Below, in pieces: positions 39,590-50,548 of a DNA stretch of 64,000 nucleotides. This DNA comes from Begonia masoniana. Its lineage: Eukaryota; Streptophyta; Magnoliopsida; Cucurbitales; Begoniaceae. Positions within the stretch are counted from its first letter, which is position 1; each line of letters opens with the position of its first letter. The DNA is taken from NCBI GenBank assembly GCA_022432975.1, contig CM039512.1:4945498-5009497 (forward strand), given 5' to 3'. Position numbers and translations under genes: made by a program. The notes under the pieces are model-generated. The model had not been told where the DNA came from. It saw only the letters and a program-made list of their open reading frames with translations, and made no database searches.

Positions 39590-39800
39590 TGTAAGCTCAG
39601 CTCGTTACGCTCGGCTTGTTACGCTCGTTGGGCTGGCTCGGCTCGGCTCGGCTCGTTAGGCTCGTGTCTCGTGAGCCGGCTCGGGTTGGAAATTCTTTTG
39701 ATAAGCTCGTTAGGCTCGGCAGGCTCGTTAGGCTCGGCTCGTTTGGCTCGGCAGGCTCGGTGAGCCGGGACTTTCCCGGCTCGACTCGCTCGTTTAACAT
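39590..39800. mobile_element. hAT-type terminal region rich in GCTCGTTAGG repeats
   Basis: A GC-rich stretch of GGCTCGTTAGGCTCG-like short repeats that ends TTTAACATCTA. Inverted, this reads TAGATGTTAAACGAGC, a form seen at ends of plant hAT elements. The other end and TSD were not identified. It abuts the resumption of copia A integrase. Confidence 0.45.
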
Positions 39801-40309
39801 CTATAAGCAAAAGTTATAGGTAGTAGAACTTGCACCCTAACTTCTTTAATTTCCACCTTACGTGATTCCAAACTCTCACTGGTCTTACTACTTTCAATGA
39901 ACTTAGCATTTCCAGTTTCAACAATTCTCGTACTATGGCTAAGACAGTAAAATCTATACCCTTTAGATTTTTCTGAATAACCAATAAAAAAACCACTGGT
40001 TGTTCTTAAATCCAGTTTTCTTTCATGTGGATTATAAATCTTTATTTCTGCTGGACAACCCCAAACATGCAGATGTCTTAAACTTGGTTTCCTTTCTGTC
40101 CACAGTTTAAATGGTGTATTTGAAACTGCCTTACTAGGAACCCTGTTTAATAAATATACAGCAGTCTTTAATGCATACATCCACAATGACCAGGGTAAAA
40201 AAGAATTACTTAACATACTCCTAACCATGTCCATTAAAGTACGATTTCGCCTTTCTGCAACACCATTCTGTTCTGGTGTTCCTGGCATTGTGTATTGTGC
40301 ACAAATACT
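39801..40309 (-). pseudogene. Copia A integrase C-terminal part
   Basis: Contains GTPEQNGVAERRNRTLMDMV (integrase core end) and the C-terminal WGCPAEIKIYNPHERKLDLR and GYSEKSKGYRFY motifs. It joins in frame to 41979-42292 across the 9-bp TSD ACAAATACT. Confidence 0.9.
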
Positions 40310-41978
40310 GAAAGATTACGATTAGTTATGTGGTGTCACACAGGGTGTTACGTGTGACACCGATAATGAATGGAATGACGAACAATATAAATATGCGGAA
40401 ATAAATGAGACAGGAGGTTGTTAACACAATTCGGCAACCAGCCTACGTCTGCAGGGCCATGCCCAGATATAAAGAATTTCTTTGAGTACACAAAGTTATA
40501 AGACAATTGGACTTATACAAATAAAGACTCCCTCTTATCTTTGCCGCCGCCTCTAGCAAACTTCCACAAGGAAACTGTTTTTGCGAGATCCCCTCGACTT
40601 AAGATTGACCTCTCCCGAGATCTAGATAACAACAAGATCCCCTTGTCGTTGATTCCTCCCAGAACCCATGTTATAGCAAGATCCCATCACCCACGATCAA
40701 AGTGACAAGCTCCCCTTGTCTAAAAACAGAACTCCTCTCGAGTTCGAATGCAGCCTCCTCCCGAGACTGAGCTTCAATGAAGAATAAAGAATATTGTCTC
40801 CTGGGACACCTCCTAGAACACCAGATCGAAGTCTTCGGATGCAATAATCAACACACTCAATAGAACGATGAAATCCACAGATTAGGTCAAGTGTGTAAAA
40901 CAATCACAAACCCATACGCAGAAACGTAGGGAGTGAAAGAAAAGCGACGGCTCAGAAAAACGAAGAAACCTTCTCACGCGAAAATCAAAACTCCGTCGTC
41001 AGTTGGCTTTCACAGAAAACGAAAGCTTTAAATAACCTTGGTAACTTCCATATCATCGATTCAGAACAGTTACCAAATTGGATATGACGCCGCAAGAATT
41101 AAGGCAAACAAATCTTAACAAATTCGGTTGTGTGACACACCGGTGACCTGTAGGAAGTATCTCCAACAAATCAGATATCGCCCAAAAAATTAGGAAATCA
41201 TCCCATTCATCATGGGAACTTCGAAGAGCCCAGCAGATTTGGCTAAATTTCATCACACGCTAACCAATACACCTTTCCAAAGAGCCAAGTGCCCTATAGC
41301 TTTTTCAAGTAACTGCCCATATTGCTTTTTTCTTATTTTTCTCTTTCACAATATCTTCATGATTGTTTTAGGCGTCCATCCAATACTCAAAATGTATTAT
41401 TTCGAAAAAGCGACGCTCAGAAAAAACGAAGAAACCTTCTCACGCGAAAATCAAAATCCGTCGTCAGTTGGCTTTCAAGAAAACGAAAGCTTTAAATAAC
41501 CTTGGTAACTTCCATATCATCGATTAGAACAGTTACCAAATTGGATATGACGCCGCAGAATAGGCAAACAAATCTTAACAACTTCGGTTGGTGACACACG
41601 TGTGACACTTTAGGAAAGTATCTCCAACAAATCAGATATTCGCCCAAAAAATTAGGAAATCATCCCATTAATCATGGGAACTCGAAGCCCAGCAGATTTG
41701 GCTAAATTTCCATCAAAACGACTTACCAAATAAAAGATTTCCAAAGAGCAAGTGCCTATAGCTTTTTCAATAACTGTCCCAATATTCTTGTTTTCTTATT
41801 TTTCTCTTTCACAGAATCTTCATGATTGTTAATAGGACGTCATCCAATAATCAAAATGTATTATTTCTTGATCACCAAGAAATAAATTATCAATTTGGAA
41901 AAATATATTATCGCCATTAAATATATATAAATATTGTCAAAAAATCAATGACAACATATATGCAATATCTTTGCATTT
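40310..41978. mobile_element. Unclassified insertion, 1669 bp, with 9-bp TSD
   Basis: ACAAATACT lies at 40301-40309 and 41979-41987, and copia integrase is continuous when the insert is removed. TSD length suggests a MULE. Terminal complementarity is weak (AAAGAT near both ends). Inside are a 466-bp tandem duplication and a perfect hairpin near 40331 (GGTGTCACAC / GTGTGACACC). No transposase gene. Confidence 0.75.
40940..41871. repeat. 466-bp tandem duplication within the insertion
   Basis: AAAAGCGACG starts copies at 40940 and 41406. Both contain TTCTCACGCGAAAATCAAAA and TGGATATGACGCCGCA, with scattered indels between copies. Confidence 0.88.
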
Positions 41979-42292
41979 ACAAATACTATGGCTTTCAAGG
42001 AATTTAGCAAATGGACCTGGATGTTGTCCATTTTCATCATAACTTCCATAATATTCACCACCTCTATCTGATCTCATAATTCACTTTTCTATCTACTTGT
42101 CTTTCAACCTCAGTAACAAACACTTCGAGAGCATTTACTGATTCAGATTTATCATTCAGCATATAGATATATCCATAACGTGAAAAATTATCAATAAAGG
42201 TGATAAAATATTTTTCTCCACCAAAAGATGGAACATCAAATGGACCACAAATATCGATGTGTATTATTTCAAGGAGTTGTCTGCTTCTTATG
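41979..42292 (-). pseudogene. Copia A integrase catalytic core
   Basis: Shows IIHIDICGPFDVPSFGGEKY and RSDRGGEYYGSYDENG, the two Asp-bearing core motifs. It is flanked by nested insertions on both sides, with TSDs that prove continuity. Confidence 0.9.
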
Positions 42293-44921
42293 TGTAACGA
42301 CCCCTTTATCCCCAGCAAGATATTGTCCGCTCTGGGGATTGGGCCGCAGCCCAATATCCTCTCCTCACGGCTTTGTTTGGCGAGAACTTCCTGGAAGGTC
42401 ACCCAACCTGGAATTGCTCTCGCCGAAGCACTTTTAACTTCGGAGTTCTTATGGGATCCGTTGTCAATTGTGCTCCAAAATGCGTCTTGCTATGTTGGGA
42501 GGGTCTCTTTACATATGTTTCATTTCCACATACTTTCCCAAGCGATGTGGGATTGTGACGACCCCCTTTTTACGACCTGTCACCTTCCGGTTCACCCGCG
42601 CAAACGTACCGCCATCCGGGTTTCGGTTCGTGCAGCCATCGTACCCATACGTTCATATTCAGGTCATCACAATCACCCTCCCTTGGGGGCCCAACGTCCT
42701 CGTTGGCCACATTTCTGGTTGGGTACAGGCTCTGATACCATTTGTAACGACCCCTTTATCCCCAGCAAGATATTGTCCGCTCTGGGGATTGGGCCGCAGC
42801 CCAATATCCTCCCCTCACGGCTTTGTTTGGCGAGAACTTCCCGGAAGGTCACTCAACCTGGAATTGCTCTCGTCGAAGCAGTTTTAACTTCGGAGTTCTT
42901 ATGGGATCCGTTGTCAATTGTGCTCCAAAACGCGTCTTGCTATGTTGGGAGAGTCTCTTTACATATGTTTCATTTCCACATACTCTCCCAAGCGATGTGG
43001 GATTGTGACGACCCCCTTTTTACGACCTGTCACCTTCCGGTTCACCCGCGCGGACTGATGACTCTTATTTTAGAGTCATTTTATGCTAACTTTAGATAAG
43101 AAAACTTATATGAATTGAGTGATTGCAATAATAAATTGGTATGAATTATTACAATTGCCATGTAATGCTGCAGCATTAATGTTTTTTATTCAATTTGATG
43201 TATTTAATGCAGATTCTGTATTAAAAACATATTTTTCTCCTTAAATCAAATTTTATATTTTCACAATTGAATGTTATTCTTATAGTGGGAAATTCGAATT
43301 CAAATGCTGAGATTTATGGAGAGAAAGTGAAGGCAAGAATCAAGGAAGAGAAATTTGGAAAGAAGAAAAGAGAAGAAGATACATGGCATGCAAAAGAGGA
43401 CAAAAAGGAAGGAAATCCAATTAGAAGAAGAAGAATTTGAAGGATGAAACACGTGGAAAGAGAAGCCAATTGGAGAGAGAGAAAAAAAAAGCAACATTCT
43501 GGAAAGCTAAATAAAAAGGAAAACAATTAAAGATAATGGAGATTGGAGAGAGAAAGAGAAGATTGCATGGAGAATTAAAGGAGATATTTTTTTAAAAAGG
43601 AATTCTGGTACAACTCCTTACGTGGAGAGAAGAGTAGATCCAGGGGGCATATTTTTAATATATTTTTTCTTGGAGATATGAGGTATTCTGGTGGAAGGCA
43701 ATTAGAGGGAGAAGAGGATTTTGGCAAGCGGCAGAGAAGCTCTGGAACCAGAAACGAAGAACGCCGCTTTGCTGGATTTTTCTAAACTCTATTCTTTTTA
43801 TGTTCTTGCAAATTCTATTTTTATTTAGTTTTATTTTAATTATGTTTAGTAGCTAATTTCTATTTCTTGGTTAGGAGAGAAAGTACTCATTACATGTTTT
43901 ATGCCTGATCTATGAATGCTACATATTTTTTATTGAATGATTTCTCATGATTTTAATTGCTTAATTCAATTTATGTCGATAGACAATTTTGATTTCACAT
44001 ATTCCTATTGTATCGATAGGTAAATAGGAATTAAAGATGCATGAGAAATTGAATAGATTAAAAGTGTTGCAAAATAGCTAACATTAATCTATTTGGCATT
44101 TAAGAATAAGTTCACAAGAAAATTCAGTTTAAGTTTTTGTCTTTTCAAAATCGAAAAGAAAATTCCAAAACGAATTTATCTAGGCAATTCGACGGAACCC
44201 TAGAAATATAAGAATTCTTGTTGTTCTGTGATTAATACTGTAGCATTGCTTATGCATTTTTGTTTGGAACAATCTTTCGTGATATTCCTTGTCTAATTCA
44301 ATTCATATCGACAGATAGTTTGATGTTTCATGTTTATATTTTATCGACAGGTAAATATAAATGTTAAGATGCACGATTGATTAATTGGATTAATATGTTA
44401 CAAGGTAGTTAACGTTAATTCGATTGGCGATAAGAATAGAGCAAATCTGAAATTCAATATTAGTTACATTCATTCAAAGTCGAAGGAAATTCTAATTTGA
44501 ATTTATCTAGGCAATTCGAAAGAATCCTAGAATTATTTAATTCTTGTTGTTCTTAGACGATGCTGCAGAGCATTACCATAGCATCAGTGTAAAATTCTCG
44601 TAACGAAGAAATCGATCCTAGCCAAGGCTTTTATTTATCGTTTTTACCTCGTTTACTCTGATTTACTTTGTTTCATTGCAATTCTGATTTTATTTCTATT
44701 TATTTTCATTTATCATCTCAATATTTTTATAAGATTTTTATAGCAATTTAAATACAATTAACATTATCCTCGTGGGATCGATACTTTACTTACTCTATTA
44801 CTTCGTTAGCGACACGTGCACTTGCGTGTAAGTGTGTAAAATCACTAACACGGACGTACCGTCATCCGAGTTCCGGTTCGTGCAGCCATCATACCCATAC
44901 GTTCATATTCGGGTCATCACA
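42293..44921 (-). mobile_element. TRIM retrotransposon, split by a solo LTR
   Basis: The TSD TTATG lies at 42288-42292 and 44922-44926. Left LTR 42293-42671 (379 bp), interior 42672-42742 (71 bp). Right LTR 42743-43055 plus 44856-44921 (also 379 bp). The interior holds a PBS (TGGTATCAGAGCC on the - strand) and a purine-rich tract (CCCAAGGGAGGGTGAT). No coding capacity, as expected for a terminal-repeat retrotransposon in miniature. Confidence 0.92.
43056..44850 (+). mobile_element. Solo LTR, 1795 bp, TSD CGGAC, inside the TRIM
   Basis: It begins TGATGACTCTTATTTTAGAG and ends AATCACTAACA. CGGAC lies at 43051-43055 and 44851-44855. The 3' end (CGTGGGATCGATAC, then GACACGTGCACTTGCG) resembles Athila/Tat-type gypsy LTRs. 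An internal diverged duplication of roughly 290 bp is visible around 43960-44570 (ATTTATCTAGGCAATTCGA in both copies). Confidence 0.87.
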
Positions 44922-44926
44922 TTATG

Positions 44927-45099
44927 GCTGCTTTCTTACTTGTGTTTCTTGTTTGTTTTCCTTTAATACAATCAACACAAATATTTAGATCAGTAAAATC
45001 CAAATGTGGAAGGATTTGATTCTTTATCAATCTTTTCATTCTTTCTTTAGATATATGACCTAATCGTTTATGCCACAAATAAGCAGAATTTTCATTCAT
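44927..45099 (-). pseudogene. Copia A GAG-pre-integrase segment
   Basis: Contains LWHKRLGHISKERMKRLI and CVDCIKGKQTRN, the zinc-binding N-terminus of copia integrase. It is cut at 44926 by the TRIM. Confidence 0.9.
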
Positions 45100-45134
45100 T
45101 AAATCACGTTTTATTCCTACAATATGATGAACAG

Positions 45135-45866
45135 TTAAAAGAGATTCAGCAAAACAATTATCAATCTTAACTTGTACAAACCATCATACAAAACACCAGA
45201 ACCAATAAGAACTTTATCTTTATACAAACTGCAACATTTATTCCCAAACATACAGGAATATCCAGCTATATCAAGTTTCGATAATGAAACTAGATTTCGA
45301 GAAATAGATGAAACATAAACAGTTTGAAAAAGATCTAATTGATGTCCAGTGTCTAACATTAGCCGGTAAGTTCCAATAGCTTCAACTGGAACTTTCACCT
45401 GATTGCCCAAATATATAAATCTTTCATTTAGGCTTATGGTTTGGGTCGTAAGGAATCTCTGCATTGTATTAGAAACGTGAGTTGTACAACCAGAATCAAT
45501 CCACCAAGTATTAGAAGGAACTTCAGTTAAGTTTGATTCAAAACATACAAAGGCATTAAGCATACCTTTCTTTTCGAACCATGTCTTACGTTTCAGGCAA
45601 TCTTTCTGATAGTGTCCTTGCTTTCCACAGAAATGACACTTATCTTTCTTTTGTTCCTTCTTGTGGATTTGGAAAGAGGACTGAGCAGCCGATAATAGTC
45701 CTTTCTTACTCTTTCCAGCTTTTTTTCCTAGTTTCTTACCAGCTCCTTCATAATTCATGAGATTGACAACTTGATTTCCTGATTTCTTTAGCCTTGCTTC
45801 TTCCTGAATAAGCATACTTTGCAATTCATGCACATTCCATTTAGTCCTCATAGAGAAATGGGCCAT
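45135..45866 (-). pseudogene. Copia A gag zinc knuckle and protease
   Basis: Contains CHFCGKQGHYQKDC (CCHC knuckle) and the aspartic protease site WWIDSGCTTHVSN, followed by the region leading to GAG-pre-integrase. A small frame shift separates it from the gag frame to its right. Confidence 0.9.
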
Positions 45867-46397
45867 ATTGAGGAGGCAAGGAGTTCAGGATGAATGTCAC
45901 TAGGAAGTTCTCATTCACTTTCATTCCCATGGTCTTTAGTCTTGCTGTCATGTTTGTCATTTCAACAACATGTTCATGCATGGTACGTGAACCATCAAAC
46001 TTCATGGTGGTCAAAGTACCCATCAGTGTTCCAGCGAGTGATTTATCAGCCGATTCCGACTGAGAACATTCTTCCACAAATTTCATAAATTCCTTAGCAC
46101 TTTCGGTTTTAGGAAATGTGGACTTGATGTTGTTTGCTACAGTCATTCGCAAAACATTAAGCTTAATCTGTTTGATCTTTCCCAAACTTTATAGGAAGAT
46201 CTCTGATCAGTGCTACTAGATGCAGTAATAGCAGCTAGTTTCTCAGTAAGAAGTGTCAAATCAAGATCCATAACACCAAGGTGAAACTGAACTTGTTCGC
46301 ACCATTCAGAGAAAGTTATACCAGAAAACTTAACAACAGACGTAGCTTGCGAATGAAGAGCAACAGGAATAAATGCTGCAAAATAAAACATGCTCAA
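45841..46397 (-). pseudogene. Copia A gag N-terminal region
   Basis: Two overlapping frames cover a copia-type gag: FSGITFSEWCEQVQFHLGVM, KVWERSNRLSLMF, LMGTLTTMKFDGSRTMHEHV and TFILNSLPPQYGPF. A single frameshift near 46150-46185 breaks it. Confidence 0.88.
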
Positions 46398-47023
46398 TCA
46401 TTCAAACTTTCATGCTTTGAGTCATAATGCAATCAAACAATCATCATTCATATATATTGCAGTTCTCCTTTGGGTGAAACAACAATATATAATCATAAAC
46501 ATAATTAATGCTCAACTTAAATTTCACGTAATTGGTAATCAACATACTCAATATAGACATGTTCGTTATCTTTGGATATACTAAACACATCTACTCAAGA
46601 CATATCAATTAACCACAATCATATTCACAATTATAAAATAATCAATCCACCTTTTGGCGATTCAACATATTTTATAATCATGAAAATCAATATACTCATG
46701 TTAAAAACATGATTTCCATCATGTCGGTTCATTATTGAGCATTACATACAACATGAGTAATCGACTTCAGTTAATTTGATTTTTGTAAGAACTTTATAAT
46801 TCGGCCACTTTGGTGACTACCAAATTAATCATAATACAAAAATCAAATGCACTTCATTATTTTCAACGTGAACAATAAACATAAAACCATAATATTTGAT
46901 CACGCGAACAATAATCGATGAACTTTCTTAATTTCATCTTTCTTCATCCTTATTTTAGCATAAACTAATATTCATCAAAAGATAGCATACAAGTATTCAT
47001 TATGGAAAATCAATTGTTCTTAA

Positions 47024-47040
47024 ACCATGCTCTGATACCA
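47024..47040 (-). other. Copia A primer-binding site
   Basis: The - strand reads TGGTATCAGAGCATGG, complementary to initiator tRNA-Met, two bases inside the 5' LTR. Confidence 0.9.
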
Positions 47041-47042
47041 CA

Positions 47043-47918
47043 TGTTAGTCTTAAACATGCTTTCATAATAGTTTCTCAATTTCATTAAAGAGAAACAACA
47101 GGATCGTGAACATGTTGATTTTCACAACTCTATCATTAATGAAGAAAAGAGAAACACTTACTTGATTCCATGATAACAGAAATTGGTTTATCTCCCTTAA
47201 CCCTTTAGATTCTTCAGTGAGAAATTCGATGGAATAACTTCTCATTCTTTCTTCTTCGGGTGGAGAGAGGACCAATTTCTTTAATATATATATCCATAAT
47301 TATTAAGTTCCATCAACTTAATCTCTTCATTAGTAAAAGACAAAATGCCATGATCAAAAAGATGTGTACACATATGGACCACATCACGTGGATTTCTTAA
47401 TTTGACGTTTGAGTTTCATAAAACTTGGCTTTATTTGTAAAATATTCATTATAAAGCAAAACAGTGATCAGTAGTTGTTTCTGTTATCCTTATGATGGAC
47501 GATTGCAGCACTTAATGCAATGAACGATTACAGTAAAGTGTGGACGATTGTAGTCGTCCATTCTTTACTGTAATCTCTTACCGTCTTCGATGACTGTGGA
47601 CAATGACAGTTGTCCACTCTTTACTGTAATTGATAAACATCCACTCTTACCGTAATCGTTAAACGTCCACGGTTACTGTGAATATTTACATTTGTCCATC
47701 TTACTGTAATCGACAAACGTCCACGATTACTGTGAACAATTATATTCGTCCACGCTTACTGTAATCGATAAACGTCCATAACTACTGTGAACAATTACAT
47801 TCGTCCACGGTTACTTGTAATCGATAAACGTCCACGGTTACTGTGGACGATTATAAAATAACAGAAACATCATTTTTTCACTGATTCACTTTTCAGTCAA
47901 ACGACAATATTTCTAACA
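47043..47918 (-). repeat. Copia A 5' LTR (876 bp)
   Basis: Near-identical to 24232-25066 but 41 bp longer, mainly because the array of GTCCACGGTTACTGTGGACG-like units has an extra unit around 47775-47830. Confidence 0.93.
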
Positions 47919-48174
47919 TTTCTTCTCTCATTGTATCACTTTGAAGAGGAAAAAGCAACGATAGATGTGGGTTCTTCTCATTTGTAGTTTTAAGAACAGA
48001 CAAGCTGAATTCCTCTTCCGGCAAGACATCTCCATAGCTCATGACAAGGGAAAGGTGTAAATGAGACCCAATTTCAGAACCAGACTCAACTTTGTGCAAT
48101 ATGGAACCAACTAAATCACTCAAAAACTCCAAACAATCTAAGGTAACTGTTTTTCCTTCAATCTCCAGGACAAT

Positions 48175-48221
<47 letters not shown>

Positions 48222-48724
48222 CATGCACAAACAATACATCAAACTCGCTCGTCTCCATGGTTTTCCCGTCTTGAAAACCAAGCAAATGCAGCAACTCAGA
48301 TGCCACAGAATCAGCCATCAATGGCATACGCTGAATATTTTCAACTAAATTTTGGAAATCCAACGTTGTGACGCCAAGTTTCTCACAAAGGGGTTTCACA
48401 ATTGAATGGGTTGTGACTATTGCGGCTTTCATCCCCATGAACCTGAATTCAGCAGCAGAATGATGTTATGCTACATCATAATCAGTTCTGCGATGGTAAG
48501 AGCCAAGAAGAAAACAAAAGATATAGAAGTACTTATTTGGTATGGAATCCTTCTCGAAATCGCCTACTGTAGAATTCTCGTTCTGACGAAACCAATAATT
48601 AAATCATTTCATTGTGGCTTCAAAATTCTAAAAGGCAAAGATTATAAAACTGCGAAGCAGACCGTATTGACAGGTCATTCACTGGCATCCAGAAGAACTG
48701 CCAACTCCCTTACCACCCTTTCAT
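47893..48724 (-). CDS. Gene X: unrecognised plant protein whose last codons come from a copia LTR
   Basis: The main exon starts after an acceptor (GAATTCAG) at 48442 and runs into the copia LTR to a stop at 47893. Its first ATG is at 48438. A very short first exon, ATGAAAGGGTG (48714-48724, donor GTAAGG), would join in frame to give MKGWFMGMKAAIVT, but this is inferred. Readable features: KPLCEKLGVTTLDFQNLVEN, SVASELLHLLGFQDGK, a run of 15 Gly from a poly-C tract, then LDCLEFLSDLVGSILHKVES and GSHLHLSLVMSYGDVLPEEE. No signal peptide or membrane helix is seen. I do not recognise the family. The copia insertion replaces the native final eight residues (NLEKMSSD) by MLEILSFD. Fusion to the LTR also replaces the 3' UTR and poly(A) site, so expression may be altered. 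It may be a truncated paralogue of a longer protein. Confidence 0.6.
48176..48219. repeat. Poly-C tract (44 C) inside gene X
   Basis: An uninterrupted C run. On the coding strand it gives a Gly run and keeps the flanking frames joined. Its length is unreliable in most sequencing methods. Confidence 0.95.
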
Positions 48725-50410
48725 CCTCGCTCTCTGCAATTTAAGCTCGTGAATGTAAGGACTGGAAGATGGAAGGGATCGAGAATAGAATAAGGAATAT
48801 GCACAAATCACCCACACTCGTCATTTAGGGCTACAAAAGGTGCGATTCGTTCAATACAAGCTCAAACAACATATTGAAATCTTTATCAGGAGGAAAGCTA
48901 TCTTATAGCCGGTACGTTCTAGAAGCAAAAACTGATGACAACTAAATACTTCGATTAAATTCAATCGTATCGAAGAGAAAGAGAAAGAGGAAGAGAAGCA
49001 AAAGAAGAAAAAAAACAGGAGAGAGGGGCTTTGGGGAGGGCCAAAAAGAAGAGTATTTTGGAGTTTTGACCGGACAAGTGTAAATTTTAACAGATAATTT
49101 AACGGGAGTGTTTGAATTACAAACAGCATATACGATAGGATTTGATTGGGTCAAAAACAAACATTAGGGACTAAATGACCAATGACCTCATACGTTAGAG
49201 TCTGAATTGAACATTTCTCTAAATTTTAAGTTTATATAGATTAAGAGTAATTATAGGATTAGCCTTTTATTTTATTATCTAAACAATTATTCACAATTAA
49301 TGTCATAAATTATAAATAATTAATTTATTATATTAATTGCACCAATAATTATAATCAGATATTTCTTAGAGCGTATAATAAGAAAGTAAATGTATTATTA
49401 ATTTTTTATCGTTTAACAAATCTTTGAAAATCACCTTTGATTATCGCTCATAACATGATCTCGAGTAAGGTTAATGATACGTAAGTTACATTTTTCTTAT
49501 CGAACATTATTTCACTTATTGAAATGATGTGTTCATCAAATGTTTGTGACAAAAAACCGATAAATTATTGATGTGTAAATAATAATAAATGTCGATGTAT
49601 ATTTTCCGGTGGACACAAACCTCGAATATTAACTTAAGTTCTAACATAAAACCCGAGTAACAACTCAATGCCTACAAATTTAGAGGACGATAAGTTTACA
49701 TAAAATTCAACATTTCCTCATACGTTATTGTAACCCTTTTGCGTAAAACTAGTGTTCAGTATACTTATAAAGAAAGTCAATTAGGATTTGAGTATTTTTC
49801 AATAAGTTGTTTATTGAATTGTAGCGACTCTTCGTACAAAAAAAAATAATCAAGTATCAGTTAAAAATATACATTTGTTACGTTAATCTTTTCTTTCTTT
49901 TTTTTACAAAACAAATCTTAGCGTATCAACGATGTAATTCTTATCCAGTTACAAATTACCGTAGACACTTGGCAGCGAAAGCCCAAACCCCTGAGAAATT
50001 GTTTTTTAAACTTAATTTGTGAATGTCCGAACCAGAAGAGCGGACTCCGCAACAGATGTGGACTCTTACTATTGATAAGAAGATGGCAATCCAACCCATA
50101 AGTTGGATAAGACTTGAAAGCTTAGAAGTAAACACAATTTCCAATAACAATTTTTCAAAAAACACAAAACGATAAATTTTACAATAAATTAATGGATAAT
50201 TTTGAGAGAATTCCATAATTTCTTCAGTTTTAGATCACTAAATTTAACTTAATATAATTGATTTTCCATGAGAATGATCTATGTTCTTAAACTTCAAAAA
50301 CAACGCAAAACTCCCAACACAAATTATAAATTTTATAAAATAAAAGTTTTAATTTAAATGAATTGTTTTAAATAACGCAAGAGATTTTGAGGTACTCTGT
50401 CCCTTAAAAG
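48725..50410. other. Upstream of gene X; no gene seen
   Basis: A GA-rich block at 48960-49030 (- strand pyrimidine-rich) may belong to the gene X promoter or leader. The rest is AT-rich with no supported ORF or RNA gene. Confidence 0.5.
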
Positions 50411-50540
50411 TAGGGGTGAGCAGGACCGGACCAAGAATCGAGAACCGGACCTAGAACTGAGAACCGGACCGAGAACAGGATAAAAATCTTGAAGGATTTG
50501 GTCCGGTTCCGGTCCCGGACCAAGACCACATCCACCTCTA
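50411..50540. mobile_element. hAT-type MITE, 130 bp, perfect 8-bp TSD
   Basis: The ends are TAGGGGTG and CACCTCTA (inverted TAGAGGTG). CTTAAAAG lies at 50403-50410 and 50541-50548. The interior is made of GAACCGGACC / GGTCCGGTTCC inverted motifs. Length and TSD fit a non-autonomous hAT. Confidence 0.88.
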
Positions 50541-50548
50541 CTTAAAAG

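Larger units (their letters stand above)
24232..47918 (-). mobile_element. Ty1/copia retrotransposon (element A), expanded to 23.7 kb by nested insertions
   Basis: LTRs at 24232-25066 and 47043-47918 both begin TGTTAG and end CTAACA. The perfect TSD TTTCT lies at 24227-24231 and 47919-47923. The primer-binding site adjoins the right LTR and the purine tract adjoins the left one, so the element runs right to left. Fragments follow the copia order gag, protease, integrase, RT, RNase H. They are separated by nested insertions at 27056-39800, 40310-41978 and 42293-44921. Stop codons in the RT region indicate it is dead. Confidence 0.92.

Noticed and set aside
39597..39819. Small ORFs with Leu-Val-Arg-Leu or Ser-Leu-Thr repeats
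   Set aside because: Products of GCTCGTTAGG short repeats in a hAT-type terminal region.
42293..42742. 5S or tRNA-derived RNA gene
   Set aside because: The tRNA-like match is only the primer-binding complement; no cloverleaf is present.
42293..43050. Tandem gene duplication suggested by two similar + strand ORFs
   Set aside because: The copies are the two LTRs of a TRIM, with PBS and purine tract between them.
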